Source of the DNA: JARBUG01 sp035628915
GTDB taxonomy: Bacteria > Bacillota > Sulfobacillia > Symbiobacteriales > Symbiobacteriaceae
Reading direction: 5' to 3'
DNA: 64,000 bases
NCBI GenBank assembly: GCA_035628915.1
Contig: DASPIW010000030.1
Coordinates: 1 to 64,000 of the forward strand
Below, piece by piece: positions 15,017-23,546 of this stretch. The notes beneath the pieces are model-generated. The model searched no databases. It was not told where the DNA came from and saw only the letters and a list, made by a program, of their open reading frames with translations. Position 1 is the first letter of the stretch. Each line of letters starts with the position of its first letter. The translations under genes were made by a program, and so were the position numbers.

Positions 15017-17326
15017 ATGCGTAAGGCAGTGCTCAGCGCCATCCTTGTGCTCGCTCTGACGGGCGGGGCGGCGGCCGCGCCGGCCCCTGCCCGGTCCGTG
15101 GTCGTCAATGTGGTCGGAGCGCATGGCGAACCCCTCGCCGAGGCGGCCGTTCAGGTGCTAACGCCTGGCGCAGACCAGTTTCGGATTACCCAGACGAACG
15201 CCCGCGGCGAAGCCTCCGTTCCACTGCCGGAAGGCTTCTCCTTCTGGATCCGGGCGTGGGCGGACGGGCACGCCGTCGCAGAGCGGCCCTACGTCCCCTC
15301 GACCGACGGGCCGACCCTGACCATCACGGCGACGCCGTACGAGACCTCACTTATCGGCCTTGTCACCGATGAGCGGGGCCGCCCGGTGGAGGGCGCCCGG
15401 GTGTCAGTCTGGCTGACAAACCTGGGCCTGCAGGCCTCAGCCCTCACCGGCCCCGATGGGGCCTACACGATTGCCGGCCTCCAGGCGCGGGACGCCTATG
15501 TCGTCCAGGTGGAGGCCCGGGCGTCCCAGCCATTTGTCCAGACGGACGTGTCGCTGGCGCCCGGCGTGCTCAATCAGGTAGATGCCGAAATGACGCCGTC
15601 GTCCAGCCCGGTGACGGGCGAAGTGGTCAACTCCCGGACCGGCCTCCCGGTCAACGGCATCAGAGTGGACTTGCTGCTGGGCGATTGGGGTGTGGTCGAC
15701 CGCACCGTGACGGATATGTTCGGGTACTTCCACTTTGCGGCGCCCCCCTGGGCGGACAGCACCTACCAGGTGCGCCTCTCGGGGCCGGGGTACGAGACAT
15801 TCGCGTCGGCCGCCTTTGCGGTCAATCCGGGCACCTGGGTCAACTACAGCGGTGACAGCCGCATCAGCCTCAACCCGCTCTACGCCGAACTCTCCGGCTC
15901 GGTGCTGAGCGAGAGCGGCGGGGGGCTGAGCGGCACAACTGTCGAACTGCAGCGCAGTGACCTTGGCACAGTTGAGAACGGCAAGACCGACGACAATGGG
16001 TACTTCCTGTTCAGCAACCTGCCCGCCGGAACTTACCGGGTCCGGGCAGTCCCGACCTCGGGCGAAGAACACGCAGCCTCCACCTGGATCACCGTCGCCG
16101 GCGGCGACCGGGCCGCTGCGGACGTGAGCGCCAACCAGACCGACACGACGTCATACGGCTCATCGGCGATTGTCGGCACGGTGCGCGATCACCTGGGCGA
16201 CCCCGTCAGCGGTGCGACCGTCACGGCATCGCGGGGGATCTCTTCGGTCCAGGCGACGACGGACGCTCAGGGGCGATACCGCCTTTCCGTGAACGCAAAC
16301 GTGGAGGATGCGGTCGATCCGGAGACGTCCAGCGGCTACCACGTGGCCGTCGCAAAGGCCGGCTACATCCCCACCGACCTGCAGGAGACGGGTGACGGTA
16401 CGCCGCCGCCCGCCTTGGTCGACGTGCGGCAGAAAGTGACCAACCGGGCCGATTTCACCCTGCAGCCCGCCACAGCGCAGGTTGCCGGGCGGGCGCTCAA
16501 CGACCGGGGCCTGCCCGTATCCGGCGTGAGCATTTCGCTGGTGCCCGAAGGTGCGGGCACCGTCCTGCGGACAGTCACGGACAGCCTCGGCCGCTACGTT
16601 TTTGCCAACCTGCCCGTGGCCAAGCAGACCCGGTATTTGCCTGTGGTGACGGATGACCGGTACTTCGAGAGCTCGACTGCGCCGGGCGGAACGCTGCTAG
16701 ATCCGGTCGCCCTGACGCCGGGCGGCGTGTTGACCCATAGCCTCACGCTCCGGCCCAAAGTTGCCGTAATCCAAGGCGAAGTGAAGGCCGGCGCCGATCT
16801 GCCTGCCGAAGGCGCCACGGTCACGCTGGTGAGCCCTGCGGACGGCAAGCGGTGGACCGCAGCCGTCAGCGGCAGCGGCACGTATTCGCTGTCCGTACCT
16901 GCCATACCGGGCCGCCAGTACCTGATCCGGGCAGCCCGGGCTGACAGCACCGAGAGCACAGCGCCCGCAGTTGTCGATCCGGGCGCCGACTTCGGTGCGG
17001 TGGTCAACCTCGCCGTGGCGCCGCGAGCCGCCATTGTCGGGCAGGTCTATCTGCCGGATGGAAAACCGACTGCCAGGGCGGAGGTTGTCCTCTGGCAGGA
17101 AGGGCGGCACACCGCCGTCGCACAGGCCGTCACCGATGAACTGGGCTATTACCGCTTCGCGGATTTGGCGCCCGGCAGGCGCTACACGGTCGCCGTCTGG
17201 GATGGTCTGTTCACCTTCAGTACCCTGGCGCCGGGCGAAGCGATCATTACACCGCTGCTGAGCCCCGGCCCCGGCAGCACAATCCGTGCCGACCTGCAGG
17301 CGCCCGCCGGCAGGCCGGGACAGTAA
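15017..17326 (+). CDS. secreted multi-repeat protein with carboxypeptidase-regulatory-like (Ig-fold) domains
   Basis: 769 residues. A signal peptide (ending AAAAPAPA) is followed by about eight tandem Ig-like repeats of 80-100 residues. Each carries the CarboxypepD_reg signature, e.g. LIGLVTDERGRPVEGARVSV followed by GAYTIAGL, and VAGRALNDRGLPVSGVSI followed by GRYVFANLP. No enzyme domain or membrane anchor is seen. Such repeats mediate surface binding or act as spacers. Its place between the regulator and membrane fusion protein of an RND operon is unusual, and it may be an extracytoplasmic part of the pump. ATG 15017 is chosen because GGAG lies 8 bases upstream; ATG 15002 is an alternative. 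Confidence 0.75.
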   Translation: MRKAVLSAILVLALTGGAAAAPAPARSVVVNVVGAHGEPLAEAAVQVLTPGADQFRITQTNARGEASVPLPEGFSFWIRAWADGHAVAERPYVPSTDGPTLTITATPYETSLIGLVTDERGRPVEGARVSVWLTNLGLQASALTGPDGAYTIAGLQARDAYVVQVEARASQPFVQTDVSLAPGVLNQVDAEMTPSSSPVTGEVVNSRTGLPVNGIRVDLLLGDWGVVDRTVTDMFGYFHFAAPPWADSTYQVRLSGPGYETFASAAFAVNPGTWVNYSGDSRISLNPLYAELSGSVLSESGGGLSGTTVELQRSDLGTVENGKTDDNGYFLFSNLPAGTYRVRAVPTSGEEHAASTWITVAGGDRAAADVSANQTDTTSYGSSAIVGTVRDHLGDPVSGATVTASRGISSVQATTDAQGRYRLSVNANVEDAVDPETSSGYHVAVAKAGYIPTDLQETGDGTPPPALVDVRQKVTNRADFTLQPATAQVAGRALNDRGLPVSGVSISLVPEGAGTVLRTVTDSLGRYVFANLPVAKQTRYLPVVTDDRYFESSTAPGGTLLDPVALTPGGVLTHSLTLRPKVAVIQGEVKAGADLPAEGATVTLVSPADGKRWTAAVSGSGTYSLSVPAIPGRQYLIRAARADSTESTAPAVVDPGADFGAVVNLAVAPRAAIVGQVYLPDGKPTARAEVVLWQEGRHTAVAQAVTDELGYYRFADLAPGRRYTVAVWDGLFTFSTLAPGEAIITPLLSPGPGSTIRADLQAPAGRPGQ

Positions 17327-17342
17327 ACACGGGGGTACGGGC

Positions 17343-18404
17343 ATGAAGAAGATCATCGTCATCGCTGCAGCGGTGCTGCTCCTCACTGGCTGCGCCCAAA
17401 AAGAAGAGGCGCCGCCGGTCCAGCCCATCGCCGTGTCGGTGACTGAGGCTAAGGTTGGGAAGATCACCGCCAGTACGGTAGCCTCCGGCCAGGTCGAACC
17501 GGTGCTGTTGGTCAATCTGACCCCCAAAACATCAGGTAAGGCTGTCGCTGTCCTCCGGGAGATGGGCGACCGCGTGAAGGCCGGTGACCTGCTGGTCGAG
17601 CTGGAGGACCGCGACGCTGCCAACCAGCTGACCCAGGCCGAAGCCAACGTGGCTCAGGCCGAAGCGCAGCGGGCCGAAGCGGAGCGGCAGCTCGCTCGGC
17701 TGCGGACCCTGTTTGACGCCGGGGCCGTGAGCAAGCAGCAGGTCGAACAACTCGAAACCCAGCTCTCCCTGGTGACCGCGCAGGTTACGGCGGCCAGAGC
17801 CACGGCGGACATGGCCCGCACCAACTGGGAGCGCACCCGGATTACAGCACCGGCGGACGGTGTGCTGACCGCACGCATGGTGGAGCCGGGCGCCATGGTG
17901 GGCACGAGCAACCCGGTCTTCCAGCTGGTCGACCTGAGCACCGTGGTCATCCGGACAGGCGTCGCGGAAAGCGACGTGAACAACGTGACCGTCGGCGGGC
18001 ACGTGCCGGTGCTGGTGACCGCCCTGAACCGGGAGTTCACGGGCAAGGTCGAGGCGGTCAGCCCGAATATGGACCGGCAAAGCCGCATGTATCAGGTGCG
18101 GGTCACGCTCCCCAACCCGGAGGGTGTGCTGAAAGGCGGCATGTTCGCCCAGGTGCGGTTTGCCGTCCGAGAGCTGGAAGGGATTCTGCTGCCGGTCGAG
18201 GCCGTGCTGGAGCGCAATGGCGAGAGTGTGGTCTTCGTCGTCGAAGGGGAGAAGGCCGTCCAGCAGCAAGTGACGGTCTCGGTAACGTCGGGCGACACTG
18301 TGGCCGTGGAAGGCCTCCAAGCAGGCGCCATGGTGGTAGTCGCCGGGCAGAACCGGCTCTATGACGGGGCGCCCGTCCAGGTGGGAAGGAGCACGAGCCC
18401 ATGA
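17343..18404 (+). CDS. RND efflux membrane fusion lipoprotein (HlyD/AcrA family)
   Basis: 353 residues. The lipobox LTGC gives lipidation at Cys17. The order is typical of RND adaptors: a lipoyl half (GKAVAVLREMGDRVKAGDLLVEL), a long coiled-coil hairpin (about 95-165), the second lipoyl half (ERTRITAPADGVLTARMVEPGAMV), a beta-barrel and a membrane-proximal domain. It couples the pump encoded next, whose gene it overlaps by 4 bases, to the TolC-like protein. Confidence 0.92.
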   Translation: MKKIIVIAAAVLLLTGCAQKEEAPPVQPIAVSVTEAKVGKITASTVASGQVEPVLLVNLTPKTSGKAVAVLREMGDRVKAGDLLVELEDRDAANQLTQAEANVAQAEAQRAEAERQLARLRTLFDAGAVSKQQVEQLETQLSLVTAQVTAARATADMARTNWERTRITAPADGVLTARMVEPGAMVGTSNPVFQLVDLSTVVIRTGVAESDVNNVTVGGHVPVLVTALNREFTGKVEAVSPNMDRQSRMYQVRVTLPNPEGVLKGGMFAQVRFAVRELEGILLPVEAVLERNGESVVFVVEGEKAVQQQVTVSVTSGDTVAVEGLQAGAMVVVAGQNRLYDGAPVQVGRSTSP

Positions 18405-21400
18405 GTTGGGTCAGGTTCTCCCTCAAGCACCCCGTGCCGACGATCGTCTTCTTCCTCGCGGCCCTGGTCATCGGCGCCGTATCGCTCGGAAAGCTCTCTG
18501 TAGACCTGTACCCGGCCATGGAGTACCCCTTGGCCGTAATATCCACCGAATACGAAGGCGCCGGCCCTCAAGAAGTGGAGCAGCTTGTCTCCCGCCCCCT
18601 CGAAGAGGTCATGGGCACCGTGGGCGGCGTCACCAGCGTACAGTCGCGCAACACCGAGGGACAGTCGGTTGTTCTGGTCTACTTTGACTGGGGTACGAAC
18701 ATGGATCAATCCACCCTGGCCATGCGTGAGCGGGTGGACCAGGTGAAGGGTCTCTTTCCGGATGGCGTCGGCGCCCCGATGGTCTACAAAATCGACCCGC
18801 AGGCTTTGCCCGTGGTGACGGTTGGCCTGAGCGGCATGGACCCGGCGGACTTGAAGCGGTTGGCCGCAGAAAAGCTGAAACCGCGCCTGGAGCGGCTTGA
18901 AGGGGTTGCTTCGATCAACATCCAGGGCGGCGTGGAGCGGGAGATTCAGGTGATTGTTGATCCTCGGCGGCTGCAGGCGTCGGGCATCTCGATCGACCAG
19001 GTAGCACAGGCCCTTCGCTACGATAACCTGAACCTGCCCGGCGGTGAAGTGCAGTCCGGCCCGACGAAGCTGCTGGTCCGCACCCTTGGCCAGTTCTCCT
19101 CGGTGGATGAGATCAAGGACCTCCGCCTCGGTCCCATCCGCTTGGGCGACATTGCAGAAGTCAAGGACACTTATGAGGATGTTACCAGCAAGGTCTGGAT
19201 TGACGGTCGGCCCGCCGTCGGCCTGGATGTTCAGAAGCAGACCGGCGCCAATACGGTGGCCGTCGCAAGAGCAGTCAAGGCCGAAATGGAGGCCTTCAGC
19301 CGGGAACTGCCCGAAGGTGTAAAGAGCAGCGTGCTGATGGACCAGTCCAAAATGGTGCTTACATCGGTCAACAGCATTGCGGAGAGCGGCTGGCAGGGCG
19401 GGTTGCTGGCCATCGTCGTGCTGTTCCTTTTCCTTCGGCACTTTCGGGCGACTTTGGCCGTGGCCATCGCGATTCCCATTTCGGTGGTAACCACATTCGG
19501 GCCGCTCTTCTTCGGCGGCGTCACCCTAAACTTGATGTCGATGGGCGGGCTGAGCCTCGGTGTGGGCATGATGGTGGACGGGGCAATCGTGGTGCTGGAG
19601 AACATCTTCCGTCACAAGGAGATGGGCAAGAGCATTGAGGATGCAACGCTGGATGGTGCGGGCGAGGTCGGTCTGGCCGTAAGCTCATCAACCATCACGA
19701 CCGTCGTCGTCTTCCTGCCCGTGGTCTGGATCACCGGACTTGCCCAGCAGTACTTCAAGGAACTGGCCCTTTCGGTCACCTACTCGCTCATGACTTCGCT
19801 CGCCGTTTCGGTGACGCTGGTCCCGATTATGGCCCGGGCTCTGCTGCGGGATCGGAAAGGGCCGCCGAAGCCGCCCTCCCGGATGTACCTGTGGTGGACA
19901 GCCAGGCTGGATGCGCTCGATCGCGGCTACCGCCGGACGCTGATCTGGGCGCTGGACCGGCGCTGGACCGTCGTCAGCTTCGGTCTGGCCTCGCTGGCGC
20001 TGGCGGGCATTCTGTATTTCTTCTTGGGCTTCGAGTTCATTCCGCGCACGGACACCGGCGAGTTCCGCATCAATGTGCGGATGCCGCCGGGCACGCGCCT
20101 GGAGGAGACGGAAAAGGCGATGAGCCGGGCTGTGGACGCCGTCGGGCAGCTGCCGGAACTTCGCCAAATGTACGTCGCGGTGGGTTCGGTGGGCGATCCG
20201 TGGTCGACCCGGGGCGGCGCGACCAACGAAGGTTACGTGGTCGGCGCCCTGGTGGATCAGCATCAGCGGGAACGCGGCCTGGAGGAGATCATGGAGGATC
20301 TTCGGGAGAAGGTGGTCATTCCGGGCGCCCGCGTGACGGTAGACGCCAGCGGCATGCTGGACCCGGGCGGCGTCCCGATTGAGGTGGAGATCCGGGGCGA
20401 TGACCTGACGGTCCTGGAGAGCCTGGCCAATCATGCTGCCGCCGAGATCGCGCAGGTCGCCGGCGCCCGTGAAGTCCGCACGTCCATCGATGAGGGCCTC
20501 CCCGAAGTCCAGGTGAAGGTCGACCGGGCCCGAGCCGCCGCTTACGGCCTCAGCCCCTCCCAGATTGCCGTGGCCGTCCAGTCTGCCGTCAAAGGACAGG
20601 CCGTTAGCAAGTACCGCTCGGGCGGCAAGGAGTTCGACATCCTGCTCCGGGCGACGGAGGAGGCGCGCAACGATGTGGACGCGCTGGCCCAATTGCCCAT
20701 ATCGGCGGGCTATGGGCAGGCCGTGCCGCTGGGCGACGTGGCAACCCTGAAGAGGGCCGTGGGGCCCACGGTGGTCGAGCGTGAAGATCGGGCCCGTGTT
20801 GTCAGGATTACCGGCCAGATTCACGGCCGGGACCTGGGCAGCGTGATGGATGACGTCAAGGCCCGGGTGGGGCGCATCGCCATGCCGCCCGGCTATGCGG
20901 TCACTTACGGCGGCGAGAACGCCGAAATGGAGGACGCTTTCGGTGGTCTGCTCCAGGCGCTGCTTTTCTCCATCGCCCTGGTCTACCTCACGATGGCGGC
21001 CCAGTTCGAGTCCTGGCTTCACCCCTTCGTGATCATGTTTACGGTGCCGCTTTGCTTCTCCGGGGTCTTTGGCAGCCTGATCCTGACGGGCAGGTCGCTC
21101 GATATTTCGGGGATGATCGGCGTCATTTTGCTGGTCGGCATCGTGGTCGACAACGCGATCGTCATGATCGACCACGTCAATCAGCTCAGGCGTGAAGGAC
21201 GTTCGGTATATGACGCTTTGAAAGAAGGCTGCCCGACCCGGCTCCGGCCGGTGCTGATGACCACGCTGTGCACGCTTCTGGGCCTCTTCCCGCTGGCGCT
21301 GGGGTACTCCCAAGGCTCCGATCTGCAGGCGCCCATGGCCACGGTTGTGATCGGTGGCATGACGATTTCCACCCTGCTGACGCTGGTGGTAATCCCGGTC

Positions 21401-21466
21401 GTCTACTCCCTGAGCGAAGACCTCGTGGCGTTCATTCTGGGTAAGGTTAGGTCTGAGGTGGCATAG
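18401..21466 (+). CDS. RND-family efflux transporter (SwrC/AcrB-like)
   Basis: 1021 residues, full RND length, with twelve membrane segments and two large extracytoplasmic domains. The TM4 segment reads GVGMMVDGAIVVLEN, so only one of the two adjacent TM4 Asp residues of AcrB is kept. TM10 reads VDNAIVMIDHVNQLRREG, like the Gram-positive SwrC/YerP group. It exports lipophilic compounds such as surfactants or drugs using the proton gradient. It forms a tripartite set with the upstream adaptor and TolC-like protein. Confidence 0.93.
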   Translation: MSWVRFSLKHPVPTIVFFLAALVIGAVSLGKLSVDLYPAMEYPLAVISTEYEGAGPQEVEQLVSRPLEEVMGTVGGVTSVQSRNTEGQSVVLVYFDWGTNMDQSTLAMRERVDQVKGLFPDGVGAPMVYKIDPQALPVVTVGLSGMDPADLKRLAAEKLKPRLERLEGVASINIQGGVEREIQVIVDPRRLQASGISIDQVAQALRYDNLNLPGGEVQSGPTKLLVRTLGQFSSVDEIKDLRLGPIRLGDIAEVKDTYEDVTSKVWIDGRPAVGLDVQKQTGANTVAVARAVKAEMEAFSRELPEGVKSSVLMDQSKMVLTSVNSIAESGWQGGLLAIVVLFLFLRHFRATLAVAIAIPISVVTTFGPLFFGGVTLNLMSMGGLSLGVGMMVDGAIVVLENIFRHKEMGKSIEDATLDGAGEVGLAVSSSTITTVVVFLPVVWITGLAQQYFKELALSVTYSLMTSLAVSVTLVPIMARALLRDRKGPPKPPSRMYLWWTARLDALDRGYRRTLIWALDRRWTVVSFGLASLALAGILYFFLGFEFIPRTDTGEFRINVRMPPGTRLEETEKAMSRAVDAVGQLPELRQMYVAVGSVGDPWSTRGGATNEGYVVGALVDQHQRERGLEEIMEDLREKVVIPGARVTVDASGMLDPGGVPIEVEIRGDDLTVLESLANHAAAEIAQVAGAREVRTSIDEGLPEVQVKVDRARAAAYGLSPSQIAVAVQSAVKGQAVSKYRSGGKEFDILLRATEEARNDVDALAQLPISAGYGQAVPLGDVATLKRAVGPTVVEREDRARVVRITGQIHGRDLGSVMDDVKARVGRIAMPPGYAVTYGGENAEMEDAFGGLLQALLFSIALVYLTMAAQFESWLHPFVIMFTVPLCFSGVFGSLILTGRSLDISGMIGVILLVGIVVDNAIVMIDHVNQLRREGRSVYDALKEGCPTRLRPVLMTTLCTLLGLFPLALGYSQGSDLQAPMATVVIGGMTISTLLTLVVIPVVYSLSEDLVAFILGKVRSEVA

Positions 21467-21476
21467 GAGGACCAAC

Positions 21477-22250
21477 ATGAAAGCTCCCTACGAGATCAGC
21501 AATGTCTGGAGTCGCTTTGCCGGCGTACCGATGGAAACGTTCACAAAGGGCTGGTGGTACGACCGGTGTAAGGGGACCGCTCGTCAGCGAACGGTAGACG
21601 AGATGGTCGAGCACCGCCGCATGCACGGAACAGGAGGCAACTGTTTTGACCTGGCCCTTTGGCTCCACCATGAGTTTCGGACGTCCGGGACTCCCGCTCG
21701 CATCGTCGGGCATGACCTTTGCACGCCTGATGCACATGTTGCCGTAATTGCCATCGATCGGACCGGAAGCGAGTTCCTTTGTGATCTGGGTGACCAGTGG
21801 CTGCAGCCAATCCTGGTCGACACGTGCTCTGACGCCTTCTCGGACGGATGGCACACAGGTTTCTTCCCGGGCAGGGAGGTGCGCATTCTCCGATCCACTG
21901 ACCTGCTCCACGTCTCCTACCGGCGCTCGAACGGGAAAGTGGGCAATCAGTGTTATGATCTGCAACCGCTGTCGGATGACGCCTTGAAACTGGCGTGCCA
22001 CCACTCGCAAAACTTGCTGCGCCGGCCGTTCTGCGAGATGCTGCTGCCGCATCCTGCGACCGGCACAACTGAACACTGGGAGTACGATAGGGGCAGCAGT
22101 TTTTGGAACCTGGAAGGTGGAGCCGTCGTGGAAGAGCCGTGTCAGACCCAAGGGGAGTGGATCGCCCGCATCGTCCTTCGAACGGGTATTTCGGCGGATG
22201 TGATCAGTGCGGCATTCACCGCCGATCAGGGTTTTGCGGCACAGAATTAG
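21477..22250 (+). CDS. NAT/transglutaminase-like cysteine enzyme, function unknown
   Basis: 257 residues. Three motifs appear in the order and spacing of an arylamine N-acetyltransferase or transglutaminase triad: GGNCFDLALWLHHEF (Cys, about residue 59), DAHVAVIAI (His, about 84) and CDLGDQW (Asp, about 101). The C-terminal half is not recognised. It starts 10 bases after the RND gene with GGAGGACC upstream, so it is probably the last operon gene and may modify an efflux substrate. I could not assign a named family with certainty. Confidence 0.6.
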   Translation: MKAPYEISNVWSRFAGVPMETFTKGWWYDRCKGTARQRTVDEMVEHRRMHGTGGNCFDLALWLHHEFRTSGTPARIVGHDLCTPDAHVAVIAIDRTGSEFLCDLGDQWLQPILVDTCSDAFSDGWHTGFFPGREVRILRSTDLLHVSYRRSNGKVGNQCYDLQPLSDDALKLACHHSQNLLRRPFCEMLLPHPATGTTEHWEYDRGSSFWNLEGGAVVEEPCQTQGEWIARIVLRTGISADVISAAFTADQGFAAQN

Positions 22251-22529
22251 AGGGGGGCGGGGCGACGTCCTGCCCAGCCCAACCGGCGGAGGCACAAGAA
22301 GTCCAGGTTGTGCAGCCAGCCTTGTGGGAAACGAGCATGAAAAACAGGACCAGGATTGCCCTGGTCCTGTCTGCTTTGGACTGTCTTTCTTATCCGCTGA
22401 CCTGCCACTCCATGCCGTAGCGAATGTCGGCACGGGAAGCGGCGCAGACCCGGTACACGAACTCGCCATCCTCAGGACGGACCGGCAGCGTCTGTACCGT
22501 GACGACCTCCGGGGAAACACAAGGAAGGC
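22251..22529. other. intergenic region with possible gene remnant
   Basis: Between the convergent efflux and hydroxyproline operons. The minus strand from about 22523 to 22382 holds a 48-codon open stretch with coding-like composition, ending YRVCAASRADIRYGMEWQ and TAA. It has no ATG, GTG or TTG start, so it looks like a remnant or frameshifted tail rather than a working gene. Confidence 0.3.
22340..22370 (-). terminator. rho-independent terminator of the hydroxyproline/Liv operon
   Basis: A perfect 11-bp stem ACAGGACCAGG / CCTGGTCCTGT with loop GCAAT (minus strand), followed on the minus strand by TTTTTCAT. It lies about 160 bases after the last minus-strand gene. Confidence 0.88.
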
Positions 22530-23528
22530 CTATGACGCGAACAGATCCACCTCGGTGCCCAGCCCCAGCGCAAGGGCCCGGTCGTAGATCACCCGGCCGA
22601 CGACCATATCCATGGCCGCCAGTCCGACCGACTTGTAGACCGTAATCTCGTCATTGCGCTCCCGCCCAGGCTTCTTGCCCGCGGTCAGCTCGCCCAGCTC
22701 GGCGTAAATATCCTCGGGCCGGAAGAGCCCGTCCCGAATGGGAATTACGAGGTCGCCGCTCTCCTCGAGGGCCGCTTCCCGGGAATCCACCACCACCCTG
22801 GCCGACGGGGAGATGACGCCCGGCGGCAGTTCCTGCATGCCGGGGCGGTAAGAGCCGATCGCGCTGATGTGCATGCCCGGCGCCACCAGGTCGCCCGGGA
22901 AGACCGGATTGAGCGAGTTCGTTGCCGTCATGATGATATCGACGCCGCGCACCGCATCTTCCGGCGTCAGGCCCACGACGAATTTGATCTTCCTGGCAGC
23001 GTATTCCTCGGACATCTCCTGGGCCAGTTTGTATGCCGAATCGGGGTGGCGGTCGAAGAGCCGCACTTCCCGGATGGACCGCACCGAAATGACGCCCCGC
23101 AGCTGCATGGCAGCCTGTCCGCCCGTGCCGATGAGGCCCACGGTGTGGGCGTCCTGGCGGGCAAGCAGTCTCGCTGCCACGCCTGCGGCGGCGCCGGTCC
23201 GCAGCGCGGTCAGGTACGAAGCTTCAAGCAGGGCGATGGGCTCGGCGGTTTCGACATCCGCCAGGACCACCGTTCCATAAATGGTTTGCTTGCCGATCTC
23301 CTTGTTGCGGGGGAAGACGGAGACAAACTTGACGCCAAGCCCACCGGCATGCTCCACGAGGGCGGGCATGAACAGGGCGCTGCCGCCGCTGCCCGGAACC
23401 GGAATATTGGTACGGACCGGCGAATCCGCCCGCCCGGCCGAGTACTCGGTCAAAGCGAGAGACACCGCCTCCATCGCTTCCGCCATGGTCAATGCGCGGC
23501 GCTGGTCCGCAGCCGTCAGGATGCGCAC
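22530..23528 (-). CDS. ornithine cyclodeaminase/mu-crystallin family, possible pyrroline-2-carboxylate reductase
   Basis: 332 residues, full family length. The Rossmann motif VGLIGTGGQAAMQL, the upstream SYLTALRTGAAAGVAARLL and the C-terminal TVYKSVGLAAMD are conserved. Members include ornithine cyclodeaminase, alanine dehydrogenases and Δ1-pyrroline-2-carboxylate reductase (LhpI), which makes L-proline from the product of trans-3-hydroxyproline dehydration. Its place at the end of the hydroxyproline operon favours the last, but sequence alone does not prove it. It follows the serine dehydratase gene by 18 bases. Confidence 0.78.
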   Translation of the reverse strand: MRILTAADQRRALTMAEAMEAVSLALTEYSAGRADSPVRTNIPVPGSGGSALFMPALVEHAGGLGVKFVSVFPRNKEIGKQTIYGTVVLADVETAEPIALLEASYLTALRTGAAAGVAARLLARQDAHTVGLIGTGGQAAMQLRGVISVRSIREVRLFDRHPDSAYKLAQEMSEEYAARKIKFVVGLTPEDAVRGVDIIMTATNSLNPVFPGDLVAPGMHISAIGSYRPGMQELPPGVISPSARVVVDSREAALEESGDLVIPIRDGLFRPEDIYAELGELTAGKKPGRERNDEITVYKSVGLAAMDMVVGRVIYDRALALGLGTEVDLFAS

Positions 23529-23546
23529 GGAAATCCCTCCCTGGCC

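Noticed and set aside
19688..21478. 596-codon open frame on the minus strand
   Set aside because: Antisense of the RND pump gene; the His/Arg/Gly-rich composition is typical of a shadow frame in high-GC DNA.
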